From assembly GCA_937927725.1 (NCBI GenBank), contig CALBSE010000045.1, positions 1-64,000 on the forward strand: a stretch of 64,000 nt of DNA, written 5' to 3'. The notes beneath the pieces were generated by a model. It saw only the letters and a program-made list of their open reading frames with translations. It was not told where the DNA came from and ran no database searches. This DNA is from an uncultured Actinomycetes bacterium (GTDB taxonomy: Bacteria; Actinomycetota; Acidimicrobiia; Acidimicrobiales; Acidimicrobilacustridaceae). Shown here one piece after another: positions 25,593 to 31,540 of the stretch. The stretch's first letter is position 1. Each line of letters begins with the position of its first letter. Made by a program: the position numbers and the translations under genes.

Positions 25593-26878
25593 TGACTCAG
25601 CGATGGACCACCAGTAAACGCGCAAGCGATCATGAGAACGACCTTCCGCCTCACCTATGGATCGACGATGGAGCGCAGCGACTCCTCTGGGGCTACATCT
25701 CGTGTACGAGCAGCAGTTCGCACCTCCACATTCACCCCGACAGGCACTCCGTCCAAAGCGCAGCGTTGGAACTTGAGAGTCGCCTTCACTCGTTCGGATG
25801 GCTCGGAAATCCTCGAGAAGCGAATCCACATCTGGAGGCATGGATTCGCGACGTGTGGGATTCGGAGTTTCCGTCGATCGCGTACGTCGACACCTCGCCG
25901 CCCGTCGATCTCGCTCGAGCAACGTCGCTCCGCGATTTCCTGAACGCTCCTCTCGCCGACAACGAAGGCGACTTCGTAATCGACGGCTGCCTTCGACGTG
26001 GAGAAGTCGTGATGATTACCGGCTACGAAGGACACGGAAAGACGACCTTCGTCCACCAGATCGCCGCCATGTGCGCCGCAGGCGTTCACCCATTCACGGG
26101 AGAGCCACACCACTCAATCGGGAACGTGCTCGTCGTCGACTGCGAGAGCACCAAGCAGCAGCTGCACGAGCGATGGCAGCGGTTCCGATCGGTTACCGAT
26201 GCTCTCGCCAGTTCTGAAGATGCTCTCGACTGTCTGCACCTCATCGCGACATTTGGGGAGCCGATCGACTGGGACGAGGTTCGATGGGCCGTCGACGACT
26301 TCGCTCCCGATCTGATCGTCATCGGTTCGCTCTATAAAGGTGCAGACGGAGAACTGGCGGAGGACGGATACTCGAGCGAACTTCAGCGTCGACTCGAAGG
26401 CATCGCGTCGAACGCTGGACTCATCATCGAAACTCACACGCCACACGGAGACTTCGGACGACGACCACGCCGACCCTATGGCCACTCTTCGTGGCTCCGT
26501 TGGCCTGCGTTCGGATTCCATCTTGACAAGAGCGGAAAGATCACGCGCTGGCGTGAAGACCGAGCGGTGCGCGACTGGCCGAATGGATTCGAGCGCGGCG
26601 CACCGTGGCCGTGGATGCCCACGACTGAAGTGGTCGACAACGAGAGCCCGACGAAGGAAGCGACCAACTACCGCGACGCGGTGCTCAAGTTCTTCACCGC
26701 TCACCGTGGCGAAGAGTTCACCAAGACCGCAGTCGCCGAACGCGTCTCGGGACGATCCTCAGCGATAGCGAAGATCGTTCAGCAACTCGCCTCCGAAGGA
26801 CGACTTGAGCAGCGTCCCGGCGACCGTCGATCGGTTCTCTACTCAATGCCGAAAGAGGTTCTCAATGACCTCATCTGA
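25592..26878 (+). CDS. RecA/RepA-type AAA ATPase, probable replication helicase
   Basis: The 428-aa protein has an N-terminal region of about 120 residues without recognised motif and a RecA-like ATPase core with Walker A GYEGHGKTT at 144-152 and Walker B APDLIVIGS near 238-246. A C-terminal winged helix follows (about 365-425; FTKTAVAERVSGRSSAIAKIVQQL). This layout fits AAA_25/RepA helicases of small phages, plasmids and satellites. GGAGGTGGAGTG precedes the ATG at 25592; GTG at 25589 is an alternative. The next block carries iteron-like repeats, consistent with replication initiation. Confidence 0.82.
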   Translation: MTQRWTTSKRASDHENDLPPHLWIDDGAQRLLWGYISCTSSSSHLHIHPDRHSVQSAALELESRLHSFGWLGNPREANPHLEAWIRDVWDSEFPSIAYVDTSPPVDLARATSLRDFLNAPLADNEGDFVIDGCLRRGEVVMITGYEGHGKTTFVHQIAAMCAAGVHPFTGEPHHSIGNVLVVDCESTKQQLHERWQRFRSVTDALASSEDALDCLHLIATFGEPIDWDEVRWAVDDFAPDLIVIGSLYKGADGELAEDGYSSELQRRLEGIASNAGLIIETHTPHGDFGRRPRRPYGHSSWLRWPAFGFHLDKSGKITRWREDRAVRDWPNGFERGAPWPWMPTTEVVDNESPTKEATNYRDAVLKFFTAHRGEEFTKTAVAERVSGRSSAIAKIVQQLASEGRLEQRPGDRRSVLYSMPKEVLNDLI

Positions 26879-27236
26879 GCAACGAATCGAGAACGTCCCA
26901 GCCGTCCCACATAACGTCCCGGACGGCTGGGACGTTTCGCCGGACTACCTCGAATCCGAAACGTCCCAGCCGTCCCGCCGCTTAGTAATAAGCGGAGGAC
27001 GGACGGGACGGACGGATGGAGTCCCACGAATGGGAGTTACTGACCACTCCCGACCAACTCGGGACGTTCACAAGGTGGACTTTCCTCACGTTCTGCTCTC
27101 CGCTAACGAGGCGAGCCAACTCCTGCGCCTCGTCACTCAATCGCGACCGATGGACTGCGGACAGATGGAACTGGTCTCAAACCTTGCGCGCCACGTCGCC
27201 GCTGCTCGAGGGATCGAGGTTCGTCATGGCTCGTAG
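26865..27236 (+). CDS. Unknown element protein spanning a repeat cluster
   Basis: A 123-aa reading frame overlapping the ATPase stop by 14 bp. Its first 45 codons run across the repeat cluster at 26892-26995, giving a Pro/Val-rich stretch (NVPAVPHNVPDGWDV). The C-terminal half (PHVLLSANEASQLLRLVTQ) looks like ordinary helical protein. Either it is a real gene hosting an origin in its 5' end, or translation starts further inside. Function unknown. Confidence 0.55.
   Translation: MTSSEQRIENVPAVPHNVPDGWDVSPDYLESETSQPSRRLVISGGRTGRTDGVPRMGVTDHSRPTRDVHKVDFPHVLLSANEASQLLRLVTQSRPMDCGQMELVSNLARHVAAARGIEVRHGS
26892..26995. repeat. Iteron-like repeat cluster, candidate replication origin
   Basis: AACGTCCCAGCCGTCCC occurs at 26892-26908 and 26960-26976. 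A perfect inverted copy of its first 16 bp lies at 26921-26936, giving a 16-bp stem with a 13-nt loop, and a half copy AACGTCCC lies in that loop. A second perfect hairpin CCGCTTA-GTAA-TAAGCGG follows at 26978-26995. The cluster directly follows the RepA-like ATPase gene, the usual place for an iteron origin. No function is shown by sequence alone. Confidence 0.6.
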
Positions 27237-27339
27237 TCACACAAAGAAGCGCAAGAACGAACGACGACGCGCGCGCGTTCAGCAACTGCGACGAGCCGAA
27301 CGGCTCGAGGCCCAACAGAACCGGAAGAAGAAGCGATGA
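27226..27339 (+). CDS. Highly basic 37-aa peptide
   Basis: The 37-residue product is almost half Arg and Lys (HTKKRKNERRRARVQQLRRA) and would bind nucleic acid non-specifically. The ATG overlaps the preceding stop and its own stop overlaps a following ATG (ATGA), the coupling seen through this operon. It may be a real small protein or a fortuitous frame. Confidence 0.5.
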   Translation: MARSHTKKRKNERRRARVQQLRRAERLEAQQNRKKKR

Positions 27340-27482
27340 AGCACAACGACAAACGATCGAAGATTTCCGCAAGTGAAGCGTCAGCGGTGCCCGCGAATAG
27401 GCTTCTCTGCTTGTCCAGTCCCCCGGTCTGGATTGTGCAGGATTCGCGCGAAACCGCGTCAGGTTGCCTCGTATGGCTCTGA
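27336..27482 (+). CDS. Ambiguous small reading frame before the small terminase
   Basis: An ATGA-coupled 48-aa frame begins MKHNDKRSKISASEASAVP. A competing frame from GTG at 27373 (67 aa) carries a cysteine pattern (RCPRIGFSACPVPRSGLC) that resembles the zinc-finger opening of phage HNH proteins, but no HNH core follows. Related phage modules often have an HNH gene here. This interval may hold a decayed zinc-finger/HNH gene. Confidence 0.3.
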   Translation: MKHNDKRSKISASEASAVPANRLLCLSSPPVWIVQDSRETASGCLVWL

Positions 27483-27826
27483 AACCTGTCCGAACGCTTC
27501 CATCTCTGCCAGAACCGCCAGAACACCTCTCAGGCGATCCTGCGCGACTCTGGCGCGACACCGTGGCCGAGTTTGATCTCGAGGCTCACCAGATCGCGCT
27601 GCTCGGTGCCGCGTGCGACGCGTTGGCTCGGATGCTCGAGGCGCGCGATCTCGTGAACGTGCAGGGCCCGGTCGTCACCGACTCTCGAGGAGGCGTGAAG
27701 GCTCACCCAGCGGTAGCGATCGAACGTGACTCGCGACTCGGCTTCGCTCGCTTGATCCGTGAACTCGCTCTCGACGTTCCCGTTCCCGACACTCGTCCCG
27801 TTCGTCGCGGGGGTCAGGTCTCTTGA
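27473..27826 (+). CDS. Phage terminase small subunit, P27 family
   Basis: The 117-aa protein matches the P27 small terminase pattern: PPEHLSGDPARLWRDTVAEF, then LEAHQIALLGAACDALARMLEARDL, GPVVTDSRGGVKAHPAVAIE and RDSRLGFARLIRELAL. Small terminases recognise the pac or cos site on phage DNA. No large terminase gene follows, so packaging would need a helper's motor. ATG at 27473 is used; TTG at 27464 is possible. Confidence 0.87.
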   Translation: MALKPVRTLPSLPEPPEHLSGDPARLWRDTVAEFDLEAHQIALLGAACDALARMLEARDLVNVQGPVVTDSRGGVKAHPAVAIERDSRLGFARLIRELALDVPVPDTRPVRRGGQVS

Positions 27827-28140
27827 ATCGTCGACGCATCACCGCACAACGACGCGCAGTCGATCCTCGAGAGCGGACTCGAGTTCGTATGGCGACGATC
27901 CGTCGCCTTGAGTACGGGCCGACGCTTCCGGACGATCTCGACGCTGCACTCGAGGAGAACCTCTACTGGATTCTGCGAAACCGAAAGTTCCTCCGAAAGG
28001 TGGAACTCGAAGAGACCGGAGTCTCGAGGAATTGGGAGCCGTTCGTCTTCCGCGTTCACCCTGAGCTCGATCCCACGAAAGGAGTCGACGAAGGATGGCA
28101 ACGACACGCCGCAAGAACACCGCGCGCCGCTTCGGAATGA
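27823..28140 (+). CDS. Small element protein A, related to its downstream neighbour
   Basis: A 105-aa basic protein from a TTG that overlaps the terminase stop; ATG at 27889 would give 83 aa. Its core LEENLYWILRNRKFLR ... TGVSRNWEPFVF ... HPEL resembles the core of the next gene. It lies where portal and protease genes normally sit in a head module but is too short for either. Function unknown. Confidence 0.6.
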   Translation: MNRRRITAQRRAVDPRERTRVRMATIRRLEYGPTLPDDLDAALEENLYWILRNRKFLRKVELEETGVSRNWEPFVFRVHPELDPTKGVDEGWQRHAARTPRAASE

Positions 28141-28358
28141 GTTCGTTCGATGCGTTCCTCGCTCGCTTCGGACTCATCGCCGGACCGAATCGACCCTCGA
28201 TCGAGAACGCACTCCCGAAACGATCCGACGAACTCCTGGACTTCGCACGAGAGAACCTCGACTGGTTGCGCGAGAAACGCGACGCGCACGAAGCGAACGG
28301 ACGGAAGTTCGATCCGTGGATTCTTCACACGTTCCCGCAACTGCGCGACGAGTTGTGA
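28095..28358 (+). CDS. Small element protein B, related to its upstream neighbour
   Basis: An 87-aa protein overlapping the previous frame by 46 bp. FARENLDWLREKRDAHEANG and FDPWILHTFPQL mirror the upstream protein's ENL-x-W-x-LR and W-x(3-5)-HP-x-L spacing. An internal ATG at 28137 is an alternative start. The basic N-terminus and acidic core suggest a small adaptor. Function unknown. Confidence 0.6.
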   Translation: MATTRRKNTARRFGMSSFDAFLARFGLIAGPNRPSIENALPKRSDELLDFARENLDWLREKRDAHEANGRKFDPWILHTFPQLRDEL

Positions 28359-28453
28359 GGTCGCGCCTTGTCGCACTCATCGCGTACAATGAACACACAA
28401 CTTCACACGGCTCACGATTCGACACCTCGGAGCCTCGAGACCACCACCGTGGA

Positions 28454-28588
28454 TCGGAGCACGACTCCGCACGGTCGCCGGGCGAGGACGAGATCGAGTC
28501 GGGAAGTCTGGCCCGAGTGTCGGAGCACGACTCCGCTCGGATTACCAAGACAACGCCTCCGCTCCGATCAGGACCGCTCACGCGGTCC
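28454..28588 (+). repeat. Structured leader before the capsid gene
   Basis: The 256-bp gap 28359-28614 has no convincing gene. It holds two identical 17-mers TCGGAGCACGACTCCGC (28454-28470 and 28520-28536), each a CGGAG-CACGA-CTCCG hairpin, and a 7-bp hairpin GGACCGC-TCAC-GCGGTCC at 28571-28588 just upstream of the capsid ribosome site CAAGGAG. It could regulate capsid translation or be a packaging-recognition region. Confidence 0.55.
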
Positions 28589-28614
28589 CGGTCAACGATC
28601 CGCAAGGAGTAGCG

Positions 28615-30108
28615 ATGGCCCGCGTCATCACTAGAAAGAAACTCGACGAACTTCGTCGAAGCCTCCTCGAGCGACTCAAGCGCGGAGCGAACGCCTGCGA
28701 CCTCTTCGATGAGGCGCAGGAGATCCGCTCCGAGATGCAGAACGCGCTCGAGTCGATCGTCGATGAATGCCAACTCGAAGCGCGCGACACGTTGCGCCCT
28801 TCGGAGGCTCGAGAGTTCGCAGAACTCCGAGACGGCATCTCGACACTCGATCCCGTCGTGGCTCATCTCAAAGATGCAGCACTTCGCCAAGAAGGACGAC
28901 ACCCCGACCAACTCGCCGCACTTCGAGCCGCTTCCCAACGTGAAGCCGACGAAGCGCGCGCCAACTTCCCACAAGGAGAAAACAACGTGACCACTTCACG
29001 TCTCACCGTCACGAGCGAACCGACCACCTACGGTCCAGAGTCTCGTCACTCGTACTTCCACGATCTCGCAACTCGTCAGACTGGCGACAGTGCAGCTGCT
29101 CGACGCCTCGAGCGTCACGCCGCAGAGATCGCTACCGATGCACCTCGAGAGGTGCGCGCAATGAGCACCGCCGACGGCTCAGGTTCCGAGTGGGTGCCAC
29201 CGATGTGGCTGCTCTCGCAGTACGCCGGTCTCGCTCGTCCCGGTCGCGTTACTGCGGACCTGTTCCGTACTCAGCAACTCCCCCCAGGAACTGACTCGAT
29301 CAACGTTCCTCGAGTGACTCAAGGTGTCGCGGTATCTGCTCAGTCTTCGCAGAACACCGTGCTCGTCTCTCAGGACATGACGACCGACACCGTGACCGCA
29401 GCGGTCAACACCTACGGCGGCTACGTCGACGTGAGCGTTCAACTCTTCGAGCAGTCACCGATCGCAGGTGGACTCGATCAGGTCATCTTCAATGACCTCG
29501 TGCGCGCGCACGCTCAGACGATCAACGGCGCTTGTCTCTACGGTTCGGGTGCGAATGGTCAGATCGAGGGAATCTTCACCAACACTTCGACGACCGCGAT
29601 TACCTACACCGCAACGAGTCCGACTGCTGGCGGTTTGTATTCCGCTCTCGCCAGCGCGATCTCGTCGGTGAGCACCTCACGGTACGAACCGCCGACTGCA
29701 GTCGTGATGCATCCTCGCCGCTGGGCGTGGCTCATGGCGCAGACCGACACGACCGGACGACCACTCGTCGTCCCGACTGCCGATCTCAATCAGTCCGTGA
29801 ACGCTCTCGCACCTGCCGACGACTACGGCTTCACCGCTCCAGTCGGCCGTCTGCATGGCCTCCCGGTCTGGCTTGATCCGATGATCCCGACAACGACGAA
29901 CACGAATCAGGATCGAATCATCGTCGCGAAGTTCTCGGACGCGTTCGCCTACGAAGGCGGCGTGAAGACTGAAGTCTTCCGCGAGCCGCTCTCGAGTTCG
30001 CTCGGTCTTCGCTTCCGTCTGTACTCGTACTTCGCGAGCACCGGACCGAAGCGCTATCCGGGATCGTTTGCGATCATCGGCGGCACTGGCCTCGCGGCCA
30101 CCGTCTAG
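28615..30108 (+). CDS. HK97-fold major capsid protein
   Basis: The 497-aa protein has a charged coiled-coil N-terminus (about 1-125; LDELRRSLLERLKRG, EAQEIRSEMQNALES) that matches the scaffolding delta domain of HK97-type capsids. The capsid core follows: SEWVPPMWLLSQYAG, TQQLPPGTDSINVPRVTQG, VDVSVQLFEQSPIAGGLDQV, GSGANGQIEGI, AVVMHPRRWAWLMAQ and GLPVWLDPMIP. An AAGGAG ribosome site precedes the ATG. No prohead protease gene lies near it, though the delta domain is usually removed by one. Confidence 0.92.
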   Translation: MARVITRKKLDELRRSLLERLKRGANACDLFDEAQEIRSEMQNALESIVDECQLEARDTLRPSEAREFAELRDGISTLDPVVAHLKDAALRQEGRHPDQLAALRAASQREADEARANFPQGENNVTTSRLTVTSEPTTYGPESRHSYFHDLATRQTGDSAAARRLERHAAEIATDAPREVRAMSTADGSGSEWVPPMWLLSQYAGLARPGRVTADLFRTQQLPPGTDSINVPRVTQGVAVSAQSSQNTVLVSQDMTTDTVTAAVNTYGGYVDVSVQLFEQSPIAGGLDQVIFNDLVRAHAQTINGACLYGSGANGQIEGIFTNTSTTAITYTATSPTAGGLYSALASAISSVSTSRYEPPTAVVMHPRRWAWLMAQTDTTGRPLVVPTADLNQSVNALAPADDYGFTAPVGRLHGLPVWLDPMIPTTTNTNQDRIIVAKFSDAFAYEGGVKTEVFREPLSSSLGLRFRLYSYFASTGPKRYPGSFAIIGGTGLAATV

Positions 30109-30114
30109 CAATCT

Positions 30115-30343
30115 GCCTCGGCGCGTCCTTGATCCGCGCCGGGGCCGTTGCTCTCGACTTGTAACTCCATTTCCGAGTCGAGAGCACCTCGTCGACTGGC
30201 TGGCTTTTTCGTGATGGATTGGGACCAGCCGGTCGACGAACTTCTCGAGCACCTCGCCGCTAACCCTGCTCGCGGCGAGGTTGCTCGAACCCTCTAGCCG
30301 GGGACGAGACTCCCGCGTTGAGCGCCTCACTCGACGCGGGAGT
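30115..30343 (+). repeat. Array of five consecutive stem-loops after the capsid gene
   Basis: Five hairpins fill the gap after the capsid stop. (1) 30115-30145, 11 bp with one G-U; (2) 30150-30185, 10 bp perfect; (3) 30189-30239, 15 bp with one G-U; (4) 30245-30288, 16 bp with one bulge; (5) 30309-30343, 10 bp perfect. A 27-codon frame (MDWDQPVDELLEHL onward, 30214-30297) overlaps hairpins 3 and 4. The first may be a terminator; the rest exceed what termination needs. Confidence 0.7.
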
Positions 30344-30350
30344 TCTTGGC

Positions 30351-30596
30351 TTAGAAGTCGCCGAGTTCCTCGCCGAACACTCGCGCCGCCTGCGCCAGAG
30401 ACAAGCACATTGCTGGATCGTCGCCCGCTGTCTCCGCTAGATCGACGAGAGCACGGAGACACCTTCGAGCCGTCTCGTCGGGATCGTCAGAACGAAACAA
30501 CTCAAAGAGGATTCGAACGTATCCGTCGAACTTCTCGTCGGAGGTTCCGGTCGGGAGATCGAGCGTCTTGAGTCCAGAGTCTTCGGTCGTGGTCAT
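30351..30596 (-). CDS. Small acidic element protein, convergent with the capsid gene
   Basis: An 81-aa acidic helical protein (DEKFDGYVRILFELFRSDDP, ETARRCLRALVDLAETAG) from an ATG with an AAAGG ribosome site. It is the only element gene besides int and the repressor on the minus strand and lies next to attR, where satellites often carry accessory genes. Function unknown; a phage-interference or superinfection role would be speculation. Confidence 0.65.
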   Translation of the reverse strand: MTTTEDSGLKTLDLPTGTSDEKFDGYVRILFELFRSDDPDETARRCLRALVDLAETAGDDPAMCLSLAQAARVFGEELGDF

Positions 30597-30679
30597 GGTG
30601 CCGCCTTTCGTTATGCGCCGAACGCGCAAAGTAGCGCGCGACTGGTCGCGATGGAATAGGCCGAACGGACGTCTCGCCG

Positions 30680-30699
30680 GGTACACATTCGGGTACACA
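30680..30699 (+). promoter_or_regulatory. Paired GGTACACA sites, candidate integrase arm sites (right)
   Basis: Copies at 30680-30687 and 30692-30699, 12 bp apart, in the same orientation as the pair near attL and about 110 bp inside attR. Matching pairs at both ends of the element support arm-type integrase sites. Confidence 0.55.
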
Positions 30700-30806
30700 T
30701 CGGGAGCGGCAAACGACCGCAAACGTCGAGAATCGCTCACCTACCGAAACCGCTCCCCCGTTGGGATTCGTCAACTAGCGAGAGACGTTCGCAGACGTTG
30801 CCGACG

Positions 30807-30875
30807 CTTCACACGGCAGGGGTCGCTGGTTCGAGTCCAGTATCGCCCACTCAAGAAAACGTAGAGAGGGACCGC
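30807..30875 (+). repeat. attR direct repeat with orphan tRNA-Val 3' half
   Basis: The right copy of the 69-bp repeat. Its first 43 bp equal the 3' part of tRNA-Val from the anticodon loop to the discriminator base. No 5' half precedes it, so it is not a functional tRNA. Confidence 0.93.
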
Positions 30876-30956
30876 TCATCAGGGTGGTCCCTCTTGCGTT
30901 GCAAGGGCGTGAGGCTCTGATCCAAATGCGGTTCCGGCAACCGTTCACGTCTCGCT

Positions 30957-31454
30957 TTGCACCAGTCCCGCACCAGATCTGTCGGGAGTTCGCTCCCCTG
31001 CCCCGTTAGACCTCGCTGCATAGCCACACGACTCACATGCGTTTCGCTCCTTGCTGCCTTTGCACTTTTCGCAACAATCACAGCGAGTAGTTGCTCATCA
31101 ACAACGCAGCCAAATCCGGGCCCACCGGGCAATGTCGGTGAGATCGGCCCAATCGGATCGCAAGGTGCAATGGGAGCACCAGGTCCCCCTGGAGAACAGG
31201 GCGCGCCGGGTGTACCTGGCCCTCCCGGCGCACCGGGTGAGCCTGGCATTCCGGGCATTCCGGGCATTCCGGGCATTCCGGGCATTCCGGGCATTCCGGG
31301 CGTTCCAGGAATTCCCGGTGTTCCGGGCATCCCCGGAGCTCCCGGCGTCGCTGGTGCCGTCGGTCCCGCGGGCGATTCCGTTCTTTCGACCTTGTCGTGC
31401 TCGATCGGTGACACGATTCGGTGGACAGGATCCGGCTGGACCTGCGCTCCATAG
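30957..31454 (+). CDS. Collagen-like Gly-X-Y lipoprotein
   Basis: The 165-aa frame encodes a basic N-terminus, a hydrophobic signal (VSLLAAFALFATITASSC) ending in a lipobox Cys, about 27 Gly-X-Y triplets (about 54-137) and a short C-terminal domain with two Cys (TLSCSIGDTIRWTGSGWTC). It should be a surface lipoprotein with a collagen-like triple-helical stalk. The only in-frame start seen is TTG at 30957, so the true start is uncertain. It is the first chromosomal gene beyond attR. Confidence 0.8.
   Translation: MHQSRTRSVGSSLPCPVRPRCIATRLTCVSLLAAFALFATITASSCSSTTQPNPGPPGNVGEIGPIGSQGAMGAPGPPGEQGAPGVPGPPGAPGEPGIPGIPGIPGIPGIPGIPGVPGIPGVPGIPGAPGVAGAVGPAGDSVLSTLSCSIGDTIRWTGSGWTCAP
31245..31298 (+). 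repeat. Six perfect 9-bp tandem repeats (GGCATTCCG)
   Basis: Six exact copies encode six Gly-Ile-Pro triplets inside the collagen-like domain; degenerate copies follow. Because the unit is a multiple of three, slippage would change stalk length without breaking the frame. Confidence 0.92.
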
Positions 31455-31540
31455 CGCGGACGCACACCTGATCGAGCGAGTTCGCACAAAGCGTCAACAC
31501 CGGAAACAGGCTCACGATCAACGGCACCTACGATCGCTGC

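Larger units (their letters stand above)
22486..30875. mobile_element. tRNA-Val-integrated phage satellite-like element (phiRv1/phiRv2-like)
   Basis: An 8.4-kb element bounded by 69-bp direct repeats at 22486-22554 and 30807-30875. The left repeat completes tRNA-Val and the right repeat is an orphan tRNA 3' half. Contents in order: tyrosine integrase, XRE repressor, AlpA-like excisionase, two unknown small genes, a CxxC coiled-coil protein, a RecA/RepA-like ATPase, small genes, P27 small terminase, two related small proteins, HK97 major capsid protein and a minus-strand gene. Large terminase, portal, protease and tail genes are absent. The set resembles M. tuberculosis phiRv1/phiRv2. Satellite lifestyle is inference. 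Confidence 0.9.
30597..30956. other. Gene-free right end of the element and junction
   Basis: This 360-bp stretch has no supported gene. It contains the right GGTACACA pair (30680-30699), attR (30807-30875) and an imperfect hairpin 30865-30894 (AGAGGGACC / GGTCCCTCT). That hairpin is probably the original chromosomal terminator of tRNA-Val before integration. Chromosomal sequence resumes after 30875. Confidence 0.7.

Noticed and set aside
28174..28974. 266-aa minus-strand frame opposite the capsid start
   Set aside because: Covers the antisense of the capsid delta domain and the hairpin leader; its Arg/Ser-rich composition is typical of shadow frames here.
30807..30849. tRNA-Val-like sequence at the right end
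   Set aside because: Only the 3' half is present (anticodon loop onward); no acceptor 5' strand or D-arm. It is the attR duplicate.
31245..31298. Short tandem repeats considered as a CRISPR array
   Set aside because: The 9-bp units are contiguous without spacers and encode Gly-Ile-Pro in frame.
30851..31489. 212-aa minus-strand frame rich in Gly-Met-Pro and Gly-Thr-Pro triplets opposite the collagen-like gene
   Set aside because: Antisense of Gly-X-Pro codons also reads as collagen-like triplets. It has no signal peptide, whereas the plus strand has a signal and lipobox.
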